Assembly (NCBI RefSeq): GCF_022829385.1
Contig: NZ_JAKSXX010000045.1
Location: 1-64,000 of the forward strand
Reading direction: 5' to 3'
Source of the DNA: Methylobacterium sp. J-070
GTDB taxonomy: Bacteria > Pseudomonadota > Alphaproteobacteria > Rhizobiales > Beijerinckiaceae
DNA: 64,000 nucleotides
Both the position numbers and the translations under genes were made by a program. This document shows, one piece after another, positions 9,886-17,601 of the stretch (positions are counted from its first letter, which is position 1; the number at the start of each line of letters is the position of its first letter). Under the pieces are notes generated by a model. The model was not told the origin of the DNA. It saw only the letters and a list, made by a program, of their open reading frames with translations, and ran no database searches.

Positions 9886-10038
9886 CACCGGTCCGTCCCG
9901 CGCCTGTCGCCCGGTCGAAGGGACTTCGACCGTATCCAGATAACAAGCGTGACCATATTATGGTTTCGGCGCCGGATCGAATGGAAATGCCGCCTCGCCG
10001 ATCCGGTCCGCCGCGCCCGCGGACGCGCGCCGGCGGCG

Positions 10039-11378
10039 TCAGTAGATCCCGGCCAGGCGGGACGGCCGCGACCCGGCCGGCGCCGCGGCCTTGCCCGGCC
10101 CGGCCGCCGTCCTGCCGGCGGCCTTCTCGGCGGTTTTTTCCGCCGTCCTGCCGGCGGCCTTCTCGGCACCTTTTTCCGCAACCTTGGCGGTCGCGGCCGC
10201 TCGGCCCGGGGCCGCGTGCGGCGGGGCGCCGCTTCCGGCCGGCGGGGTCGCGGAGGCGAGACGCGCCAGGGCGAGCTTGGCCGAACCCGGCATCGCCGCC
10301 GGAGCGGCGTGCGCGAGCCGCGTCGGAGCGGGCGCGCCGATCCGGGCCGGCCCGACGCCGCGGATCCCGGGGGTCTCCCGTGGCCGGCCGCCGGCGGCGC
10401 GTCGGGACGCGCCGGGTTCAGGCCCGCGACCTTCAGGCCCGCGCCCCTGAGCGTGGGGGCCTGCGCGGTTGCCTGCGCCATCGCCGGCACGGGGGCGGGC
10501 CGGAACTCGCGCACCCGCGGGGCGGTGGGCTGCACGGCCGCCGGGACCGTCACGGCGGCCGCGGCCAGCACGACCGGCGCCGCCCTGCGGATCCGGGCGG
10601 CCGGGACCGCGGCGGGCTCCTCGCGCTCTTGAACCGTCTCTTGAACAGCCTCCTGGGCGGGCTTGAACGCGAGCGGCGCCGGCGTGGAGCGCGCGTAGCG
10701 CTCGGGCTCCTCCGAGGGGCCGAGATCGGCCACCATCACGGCCGAGCGGCCGGCCGGGCGTCCGTCGGTGCGCAGGCTGGCGAGCAGCTTGCGGTCGTCG
10801 CTGCCGGCGACCGAGGCTTTGCCGGCATACTCGACCCGCACCCGCGCGGTGCCCTGGCGGTGGAAGCCCAGGGCCTCGGCCGCCTCTTCCGACACGTCCA
10901 TGACGCGGCCGGCGTGATAGGGGCCGCGGTCGTTGACGCGGACCACCATCGAGTAGCCGTTGTCGAGGTTGGTCACCCGGGCATAGCTCGGCAGCGGCAG
11001 CGTCGGATGGGCGGCGGCGATCGAGTGGCGGTCGAACACCTCGCCGTTGGCGGTCATGCGGCCGTGGAAGGCGGACCCGTACCAGGAGGCGAGGCCCTCG
11101 CGCACGTAGCCGCTCGGGTTCTCCTTGGGCACGTAGGTCTGGCCGGCCACCACGTAGGGCTTGCCGGTGTAGCGGCGGCCGCCCCCCTTCGGGATCACGT
11201 CGCCCTCGTTGTAGAGGCGCGGGCTCGCCTTGACGCCGTATTTCGGATCGACGCCGTTGCCGGCGGAGAGCGTCTGCTGGGGCGCGGTGGCGCAGTTGGC
11301 GGTGGCCAGGGCCATGCCCGAGACCGCCATGACCCGCAGGGCGAGGCGCGCCGGCCGGGGAAGCGTCGTGCGCACCAT
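10039..11378 (-). CDS. rlpA: septal ring lytic transglycosylase RlpA family protein, apparent frameshift
   Basis: The N-terminal part, read from ATG at 11378, has a signal sequence with a possible lipid-attachment cysteine (TANC), then the double-psi beta-barrel of RlpA (GLASWYGSAFHGRMTANGE, RVNDRGPY). The rest is a long proline/alanine-rich tail. Near 10370, at a run of G/C bases, the coding pattern moves to another frame that gives an Ala/Lys-rich repeat (AEKAAGRTAEK) and ends with TGA at 10039. The original frame instead turns arginine-rich with rare codons and runs through an AT-rich promoter-like region to 9885. I read this as one gene with a one-base shift, real or from sequencing. RlpA proteins act at the division septum on naked glycan. 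Confidence 0.72.
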
Positions 11379-11788
11379 CGTGGAATTCACCAAACTCGAC
11401 GCGTGACCGGGACCGGCCGCGCCAAGAAGGCCGTCGCCGGGTCCACCCAGAATTGTAGCGGTCGCGTAAAGGAAGCCTGAACGACGCCGGCCGCCGGGGT
11501 TCAGGAGGCGGGCCAGGCGGGGCCGGAAGGCTCGGAGGTGACGTGAAGAAGAGCGAAGAAGCCGCTGCCGGAGAACGAGAAAATCCGGCACTCCAGCAAG
11601 GCGTGCCTCGCCCGCCCCCGTGGAGGCGGCTGCGGGATTCGCCCACCGTGTTGAGCGCCGCACAGAACCCGAGGTGTGACGAGCGGGGCGCAGAGGGGGG
11701 AGGGAGAGACGCGGGGGCACCCTCCGTCTCGGTGAACGCCCCCCGCATCTCCCCGGGAAACGCCGGTCCGCCGCCCCGGAGGGTTCCC

Positions 11789-12109
11789 TCAGCGCGATTG
11801 CGGGTCGGTCAGCTGCGCGATCGACCGGGCGCCGCGCTGCTTGAACAGCAGGTCGAGCCCCTCCAGCATCAGGGCGTGCATCTTGGTCCGCTCGGCGTAG
11901 GCGAGGTCCCGGAGCTGGTCGTAGACCGGCGGCTCCAGGTAGACCGACATCTGGCGGGCGCGCTGCTTGAGCGTGGCGGCCGGCTTCGGCGCCGGGGGCG
12001 CCAGGGCCAGCGACACGATCTCGGCGCCCTGCGGCCGGGACGAGAGCCGGTCCGGCGGGTTCGCCGAGGCCACGATCGCCGCGAGGCTGAGCTTAGGCGG
12101 CTTGGACAT
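11789..12109 (-). CDS. ribbon-helix-helix partner of ParA-like ATPase
   Basis: A 106-residue protein with a proline/alanine-rich N-terminus and a C-terminal segment (RQMSVYLEPPVYDQLRDLA, then a helix) that fits a ribbon-helix-helix DNA-binding fold. Its start overlaps the end of the ParA-like gene by 17 bases. Small RHH proteins encoded beside short ParA ATPases usually bind the centromere-like site or repress the operon. It is not a ParB of the Spo0J type. Function is inferred from context. Confidence 0.7.
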   Translation of the reverse strand: MSKPPKLSLAAIVASANPPDRLSSRPQGAEIVSLALAPPAPKPAATLKQRARQMSVYLEPPVYDQLRDLAYAERTKMHALMLEGLDLLFKQRGARSIAQLTDPQSR

Positions 12110-12740
12110 GCTGACCGGTCCTCAGGGACTGCGTGCGGCGCTCGACCCACGACCAGAGGCGGCGGACTTCCCCGGCGGCCTGTCCCTTGGGGTTGAACTC
12201 GGTGACGCCCTGGCCGAGACCGATCGCGTCCTGGTGGTCGGTGCGGGAGACGATGTTCACGTCGGGCAGGATCCCGAGCACCGCCAGGCCGTCCGACGCG
12301 TCGCGGACCCGGTAGGAGCGCGGCGGGGTCTGGTTCAGCACGAAGGCGAACTTCTTCTCCAGCCGGTAGACGGCCGCGAGCGTCGGCTTGAACGCCCGCA
12401 GGTCCGCGGGGGTCGGCCGGCACGGGATGATGCAGAGATCCGCGGCGCGGATCGCCGAGAGCGTGCCGGTGGAATCGACCCCCGGCGTGTCGATGAACAC
12501 GTAGTCGTAGGCGGAGTCGCGCAGGCGCTCCATCACGGCGTCGATCTGCGTGGCGTCGATCTGCGCCACCTCCGGGCCGTCGGCGGTGCGGTGGTCGAGC
12601 CAGTCGGAGATCGTGGCCTGGCGGTCCATCTCCAGGATGCAGACCGTGTGGCCGGCCTCCCGGGCGGCCACCGCCAGGGAGATGCACAGCGTGCTCTTGC
12701 CGCTGCCACCCTTCTGCGTGACGAAGGTGATCGCTTTCAT
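12093..12740 (-). CDS. ParA family ATPase
   Basis: A 215-residue Walker-type partition ATPase. The deviant Walker A KGGSGKST is at residues 10-17, the LEMDRQATISDW segment gives the switch region, and VFIDTPG is the Walker B. ParA proteins position DNA or protein cargo on the nucleoid. At this length, without an N-terminal HTH, it resembles type Ib ParA or orphan ParA/MipZ-like proteins. ATG at 12740 is chosen because homologues start exactly at MKAITFV. The CtrA-type site upstream suggests cell-cycle control. Confidence 0.88.
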   Translation of the reverse strand: MKAITFVTQKGGSGKSTLCISLAVAAREAGHTVCILEMDRQATISDWLDHRTADGPEVAQIDATQIDAVMERLRDSAYDYVFIDTPGVDSTGTLSAIRAADLCIIPCRPTPADLRAFKPTLAAVYRLEKKFAFVLNQTPPRSYRVRDASDGLAVLGILPDVNIVSRTDHQDAIGLGQGVTEFNPKGQAAGEVRRLWSWVERRTQSLRTGQHVQAA

Positions 12741-12873
12741 CCTGGGCGTCCTCCAGAAGGCCCCGCAGAAGGACCCGCGCATCCCGTCCCGCGGCGCCGC
12801 GTGCCGACGCCGCGCCGATCGGGTCAACCTCAGGTCCCCGAGTCGCGGCCTGCCGCGATCCTGTGACCCAAGG

Positions 12874-12900
12874 ATGCCCGACGCACGGTGCGTCCGGCAT
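12874..12900. repeat. Inverted repeat in parA/PAS intergenic region
   Basis: ATGCCCGACGCAC is followed by GTGCGTCCGGCAT, giving arms of 13 bases with one mismatch and almost no loop. It lies between two divergent genes, so it is not a terminator for either. It may be an operator or the binding site for the RHH/ParA pair. Confidence 0.55.
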
Positions 12901-12902
12901 GG

Positions 12903-12917
12903 TTAATGAGTCGTTAA
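12903..12917. promoter_or_regulatory. Candidate CtrA binding site (TTAA-N7-TTAA)
   Basis: TTAATGAGTCGTTAA is a full match to the CtrA consensus TTAA-N7-TTAA, and its spacer contains GAGTC, a CcrM (GANTC) methylation site. Further TTAA half sites follow at about 12970-12985 and 13005-13010. It lies in the shared upstream region of the ParA-like gene and the PAS gene. Confidence 0.6.
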
Positions 12918-13122
12918 GATCGCGATCCGGCTTCGGTTTGCAGGTGCGGGTCGAGAGCGAGGCAAGGTTTTAAACTTCAGGTTAAGATTTTTGGCGTAGA
13001 ATGGGTTAACAGCCTTTTCAGAGCCGCGAGGATACCGTAGCGTGAAGAGCGGCGACATCAGGAGCTGGTCGGAGGTGAATACCTCAAGTTTAAAGGCGTT
13101 GGATGTCCCGGCGAGGAATGGC

Positions 13123-13683
13123 ATGGCCGAAGCCCCGATCCCGCAATCCGTCCTTGAGGCCTCCGGCGTGATCGGCACGTGGGTCCACGATTACTGGGCC
13201 GGGCAGCTGGAACTCTCGGCGACCCTGGCGGGTCTGCTCGGCCTCGACCCGGAGGCGGCGGCGACCGGCGTCTCGCTCGAGGCCTTCCTGGACCGCACCC
13301 ATCCCGAGGATCGGGTCCGCATCGAGAGCTACCTGCACGCGGTGGCGGCGACCGGCGGCCCCATGGAGGCGGAGTTCCGAACCCGGGACACGCGGGACGG
13401 TATCCGCACGCTGGTGCTGCGCGGCCGGATCGAGCGCGACCCCTCCGGCGGGACGACCCGGGGGCGGGGCATCGCCATCGACCGGACGGAGGAGCAGGCG
13501 GCCAATCTCGTGCAGAGCGAGCGCGTGGTGAACCGGATGGCCGAGCACATCATCGCCCTGCGCGAACTCGCCCGGGCGCTGCATCGGCCGGCGCTCACGG
13601 ACCGGATCGAGCACCTGATGATCGAGATCGGCTTCGAACTCGCCCGCTTCCTCCCCGAGCCCGAGGACGAGCCGCGCCACTGA
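13123..13683 (+). CDS. PAS domain-containing protein
   Basis: A 186-residue cytoplasmic protein with one PAS fold (residues about 15-130: GTWVHDYWAGQLELSATLAG, LGLDPEAA, FLDRTHPEDRVRIE, then a C-terminal strand with RGIAIDRTEEQ) and a helical tail. There is no kinase, cyclase or output domain, so it is probably a sensor partner or signal adaptor. ATG at 13123 has a GAGGAA ribosome binding site five bases upstream; a GTG at 13042 would add 27 residues. It lies downstream of the candidate CtrA site. Confidence 0.8.
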   Translation: MAEAPIPQSVLEASGVIGTWVHDYWAGQLELSATLAGLLGLDPEAAATGVSLEAFLDRTHPEDRVRIESYLHAVAATGGPMEAEFRTRDTRDGIRTLVLRGRIERDPSGGTTRGRGIAIDRTEEQAANLVQSERVVNRMAEHIIALRELARALHRPALTDRIEHLMIEIGFELARFLPEPEDEPRH

Positions 13684-13805
13684 GGCGCAAGCGGCCGGGC
13701 CCCGCTTTCGGGACGCCGCGTTCGCGGCGCGGGACCGTCGCGCGCGATTGATCGCGCCGGTTCCGGCAAGCTACTGTCCCGGCAACACGTTGCCGGGAGG
13801 ACGGG

Positions 13806-15443
13806 ATGGCCCGCGACACGATCTACGACCGCGACCTCGACCGCGTGCCGGCCAACCACCAGCCGCTGACCCCCCTGCTCTACCTGGACCGGGCCGCACG
13901 GGTGTTTCCCGACCACGTCGCGGTGGTCCACGGCACCCTGCGGCGGACCTATCGGGAGCTCTACGCCCGGGCCCGCCGGCTCGCCGGGGCGCTGGCGGGG
14001 CGCGGGCTCGGCCGCGGCGACACCGTGGCGGTCCTGCTCGCCAACACCCCCGAGATGATCGAGTGCCACTACGGCGTGCCGATGACCGGGGCGGTGCTCA
14101 ACACCCTCAACACCCGCCTCGACGCCGCCGCGATCCGCTTCGGCCTGGAGCACGGCGAGGCCAAGGTGCTGATCACCGACCGCGAGTTTTCCGGCACCGC
14201 CGCGGCGGCCCTGGAGGGGCTCGCCACCAAGCCGTTCGTGATCGACGTCGACGATCCGGACTATGACGGGCCGGGCGTGCGGCTCGGCGAGACCGATTAC
14301 GAGGCGTTCCTGGCGGCCGGCGACCCGGACTACGGCTGGCAGCTGCCCGACGACGAGTGGGACGCGATCACGCTGAACTACACGTCCGGCACCACGGGCG
14401 ACCCGAAGGGCGTGGTCTACCACCACCGGGGGGCGGCGCTGCTGGCGCTGGGCAACGTCATCACGGGCGGGCTCGGCCAGCACCCGGTCTATCTCTGGAC
14501 GCTGCCGATGTTCCACTGCAACGGCTGGTGCTTCCCCTGGACCCTGTCGATCGTGGCCGGCACCCATGTCTGCCTGCGCCAGGTGCGGGCGGAGGCGATG
14601 TACCGGCTGATGGACGCCCACGCGGTCACGCATCTCTGCGGCGCGCCGATCGTCATGCAGATGCTGATCAACGCCCCCGATGCCGAGCGCCGGGACCTGC
14701 CCCGGCGGGTCGCCTTCTTCACCGCCGCCGCCCCGCCCCCCGAGGCGGTGCTGGCGGGCATGTCGGAGGCGGGCTTCGACGTCACCCACCTGTACGGCCT
14801 GACCGAGAGCTACGGCCCGGCGGTGGTCAACGCCTGGAACGCGGACTGGGATGCCCTGGCGGCCGACCAGCGGGCGGCCAAGAAGGCCCGCCAGGGGGTG
14901 CGCTACCCCGTGCTGGAGGCCCTCGACGTGCGCGACCCGGAGACCCTCGAGCCGGTGCCCGCCGACGGGGCGACGATCGGCGAGGTGATGATGCGCGGCA
15001 ACGTGGTGATGCGCGGCTACCTCAAGAACCCCGCGGCCACGCAGGCCGCCTTCGCGGGCGGCTGGTTCCGCACCGGCGATCTCGGGGTGAAGCACGCGGA
15101 CGGCTACATCCAGCTCAAGGACCGCTCGAAGGACATCATCATCTCGGGCGGCGAGAACATCTCGTCGATCGAGGTCGAGGACGCGCTGTTCAAGCATCCG
15201 GCGGTGGCGGCCGCCGCGGTGGTGGCCAAGCCCGATCCGAAATGGGGCGAGAGCCCCTGCGCCTTCGTGGAGCTCAAGCCGGGGGCGTCGCCGAGCGCCG
15301 ACGAGCTGATCCAGTGGTGCCGGGGGCGGCTGGCCTCCTACAAGCTTCCACGCCACGTGGTGTTCGGGGAGTTGCCCAAGACCTCCACCGGCAAGGTGCA
15401 GAAGTTCCTCCTGCGCGCCCGCGCCCGGGAGGACGAAGCCTGA
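13806..15443 (+). CDS. acyl-CoA synthetase (AMP-binding)
   Basis: A 545-residue ANL-superfamily ligase that activates a carboxylic acid as acyl-AMP and transfers it to CoA. The phosphate-binding loop YTSGTTGDPKGV is near residue 192, followed by the LYGLTESYGP motif, the hinge GDLGVKHADGYIQLKDRSKD and the catalytic lysine in TSTGKVQKF near the C-terminus. The N-terminus and length fit medium- or short-branched-chain acyl-CoA synthetases of the AlkK/DmdB type. The substrate cannot be assigned from sequence. It has an AGGACGGG ribosome binding site. Confidence 0.9.
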   Translation: MARDTIYDRDLDRVPANHQPLTPLLYLDRAARVFPDHVAVVHGTLRRTYRELYARARRLAGALAGRGLGRGDTVAVLLANTPEMIECHYGVPMTGAVLNTLNTRLDAAAIRFGLEHGEAKVLITDREFSGTAAAALEGLATKPFVIDVDDPDYDGPGVRLGETDYEAFLAAGDPDYGWQLPDDEWDAITLNYTSGTTGDPKGVVYHHRGAALLALGNVITGGLGQHPVYLWTLPMFHCNGWCFPWTLSIVAGTHVCLRQVRAEAMYRLMDAHAVTHLCGAPIVMQMLINAPDAERRDLPRRVAFFTAAAPPPEAVLAGMSEAGFDVTHLYGLTESYGPAVVNAWNADWDALAADQRAAKKARQGVRYPVLEALDVRDPETLEPVPADGATIGEVMMRGNVVMRGYLKNPAATQAAFAGGWFRTGDLGVKHADGYIQLKDRSKDIIISGGENISSIEVEDALFKHPAVAAAAVVAKPDPKWGESPCAFVELKPGASPSADELIQWCRGRLASYKLPRHVVFGELPKTSTGKVQKFLLRARAREDEA

Positions 15444-15468
15444 GGCGACCGGGGAGCGGGCGGGCCGA

Positions 15469-15642
15469 TCAGGCCTGCGGGGGATCCCGACGGTCGGCGC
15501 GCACCGGAATCCGCACGGCCTTGGCGGCGCGCAGGTCGGCCGCGACCTGGGCGAAGAACGCCTGGAACGACACCAGGCTGAACAGCCCGATGGAGGCGAC
15601 GAGGGCGGCGGAGACCAGGGTCTTGGCGGTTGCGGGATCCAC
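15469..15642 (-). CDS. small single-span membrane protein
   Basis: About 57 residues from a GTG at 15642, with one hydrophobic span (TLVSAALVASIGLFSLVSFQAFFAQV) and a basic C-terminal end (KAVRIPVRADRRD). An AAGGA sequence lies about nine bases before the GTG. A longer version from ATG at 15720 has an arginine-rich start that looks like read-through of non-coding sequence. It is convergent with the acyl-CoA synthetase gene. Function unknown. Confidence 0.5.
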   Translation of the reverse strand: MDPATAKTLVSAALVASIGLFSLVSFQAFFAQVAADLRAAKAVRIPVRADRRDPPQA

Positions 15643-15942
15643 GGCTTGGAGTCCTTGGTTCGGTCTCGCCCGGAGCGATCCCGGGCGCGGGCGCCGCTTC
15701 CGGCGCTCCGACTTCGTCAAGGTGGGCGCTCCGTCGCGGCCGCACCAGCGCCGCCGTCGGCGCGCCAGGCATGCGTGTGGGTCCGGGCTCTGCTGGAATC
15801 CTGGTTACCGTGGCTCCCGGCGCGGCGGGCGTGCGGAACGCGCGTTTGATGTGTGGGACGGTGCAGCTTTCCCGTCTGGCCGAGCGTTGCGTTTCCCGCG
15901 ATAAGCGCCCGCGCGGAGATGGGTGCATCCGGGAGACACGGT

Positions 15943-17277
15943 ATGGCCGGCAACGGCATCGCGAACGGCGCCTTCGCGGCTTTGCTGGCCGTCCAGGCGA
16001 CGCTCCTGGCGGCGGGGGCGGCGCGGGCGCAAGGAACGATCCCGGCCCCGCCGCCGCCGCAGGCGACGTCTCCGTCCCGTTCTCCGGCGCAGGGAGACGC
16101 GCAAGGGGCTTTCCAGGGTGCCTCCCGGGGACGTTCCCAAGGAACCTCCCAACAGGCTTCCCAAGGGGCCTCGGAGGAAGCGTCTCGGGCGCCTGAGCCG
16201 GCCGAGCCGGCCGAGCCGGTGACCCGGGCGGGCTATTTCTACATCGGCGGCCGCTACGAGAAGGTCGGCGACAGGACCGTGATGGTCGGCCAGATGTTCG
16301 TGCAGTCGCGCACCCCGGCCCGGATCACCCAGGCCTACCCGGTGGTGATGGTGCACGGTCTCGCCCAGACCGGCGTGAACTATCTCGCCACCGCGGACGG
16401 CCGCCCGGGCTGGGTGCAGCGCTTCGTCGAGCGGGGCTATCAGGTCTACGTGGTCGATCAGGTCGGGCGCGGGCGCTCGGGCACCAACCCGGAAGTCTAC
16501 GGCCCCTACGACCGGCTCGGCACCCGCAGCCTGGAGCGGACCCACACGGCGCCGGAGGTCTACGACCTGTACCCGCAGGCCAAGCTCCATGCCCGCTGGC
16601 CGGGCGGGGCCGGCGTGCAGGGCAACGCCGCCTTCGACCAGTTCTTCGCCAGCCAGGTCCCGTTCCTGGCCAACACCCAGCAGACCGAGGAGCTGGTCGA
16701 CCCCGCCCTGACGGCGCTGCTGGAGAAGATCGGGCCGGCGATCCTGCTCACCCACGGCCAGGCGGCCCTGTTCGGCTGGGCGCTCTCGGATGCGCGGCCC
16801 GACCTCGTGAAGGCGCACGTGTCGGTCGAGCCGAACGGTCCGCCGTTCTTCGACGTGCAGTTCCGCGGCGGCAAGGATTTCTGGGAGAAGATCGGGGACG
16901 GGCGCGCCCGCGCCTACGGGCTGACCCGCATGCCGCTGAGCTTCGACCCGCCCGTGAAGGCGCCCGAGGAGCTGATCGTGGCCCAGCAGGCCAAGGCGGC
17001 CGACGGGGCGGTACGCTGCTGGCTGCAGGGCGATCCCGTCCGGACCCTGCCGAACCTCGCGAAGGTGCCGGCCGTGGTGGTGACCGCGGAGGCCTCCTTC
17101 CACGCCACCTACGATGCCTGCACGGTCGCGTTCCTCGCCCAGGCCGGCGCCAAGCCCGACGTGATCCAGCTGGCCGACCGGGGCCTGCGCGGCAACGGCC
17201 ACATGATGATGCTGGAGACCAACAGCGACGCCGTGGCCGACGTGCTGGCCGACTGGATCGCCCGGCGCGTGCGCTAG
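15943..17277 (+). CDS. secreted alpha/beta hydrolase-fold protein lacking the usual nucleophile
   Basis: A 444-residue protein with a signal peptide (residues 1-27, ending AAGAARAQG), a low-complexity Gln/Ser/Ala/Pro linker (about 45-90) and an alpha/beta hydrolase domain: VVMVHGLAQTG oxyanion loop near 134, VDQVGRGRS, and a final GNGHMMMLE histidine loop. The nucleophile elbow reads ILLTHGQAALFGW (residues 267-279): the position normally Ser in the GxSxG-type elbow is Gly272. It may therefore be inactive or use another chemistry. GGGAGA ribosome binding site precedes ATG at 15943. Confidence 0.85.
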   Translation: MAGNGIANGAFAALLAVQATLLAAGAARAQGTIPAPPPPQATSPSRSPAQGDAQGAFQGASRGRSQGTSQQASQGASEEASRAPEPAEPAEPVTRAGYFYIGGRYEKVGDRTVMVGQMFVQSRTPARITQAYPVVMVHGLAQTGVNYLATADGRPGWVQRFVERGYQVYVVDQVGRGRSGTNPEVYGPYDRLGTRSLERTHTAPEVYDLYPQAKLHARWPGGAGVQGNAAFDQFFASQVPFLANTQQTEELVDPALTALLEKIGPAILLTHGQAALFGWALSDARPDLVKAHVSVEPNGPPFFDVQFRGGKDFWEKIGDGRARAYGLTRMPLSFDPPVKAPEELIVAQQAKAADGAVRCWLQGDPVRTLPNLAKVPAVVVTAEASFHATYDACTVAFLAQAGAKPDVIQLADRGLRGNGHMMMLETNSDAVADVLADWIARRVR

Positions 17278-17601
17278 GCGCGGCGTCGGCCCCGTGCGGC
17301 CGGTCGAGCGGGCTTTAAGGTGACCGAGCCGGGCCATGACGGGCAGGCCGGCGCCGTGTCCGGTGGGAGACGCCCTGCCCCCTGCCCGCCCCGGCGCTAC
17401 CAGGGCGTGTCGCTACGGCAACAGCTCTCGCCTGACGGTTCAAGGCCGCTTGCGGCCGCCCGGGGCTGCGCGTAGTCCTGGCAGACGAAACGTCAATAAA
17501 AACAGTACTTTATCACAATTCTAAACAGCGCGGCAGCGGCGACGGGAGCGATTCCGGCGAACGCGACCGGCTGCCCCCGGCGTCGCACACGGCCAGGTCC
17601 C
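17278..17601. other. Intergenic region upstream of siderophore receptor
   Basis: 324 bases with no gene. The right part (17485-17525) is markedly AT-rich compared with its surroundings and holds the Irr-like box described separately, so it is likely the promoter of the TonB-dependent receptor. Confidence 0.6.
17509..17525 (+). promoter_or_regulatory. Candidate Irr (ICE) box
   Basis: TTTATCACAATTCTAAA compares with the rhizobial iron-control element TTTAGAA-N3-TTCTAAA: the right half is perfect and the left half matches five of seven. It lies about 77 bases before the siderophore receptor start. Irr represses or activates such genes according to haem and iron status. The assignment is by consensus only. 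Confidence 0.5.

Noticed and set aside
9885-10038. RlpA C-terminus read on to 9885 with a TGATG overlap to the carboxypeptidase gene
   Set aside because: The overlap looks attractive, but the frame here is arginine-rich, uses rare codons and crosses an AT-rich promoter-like stretch (9930-9965). The other frame ending at 10039 has normal codon use.
12874-12900. Rho-independent terminator
   Set aside because: It lies between two divergent genes, has no loop and no T-run; an operator is more likely.
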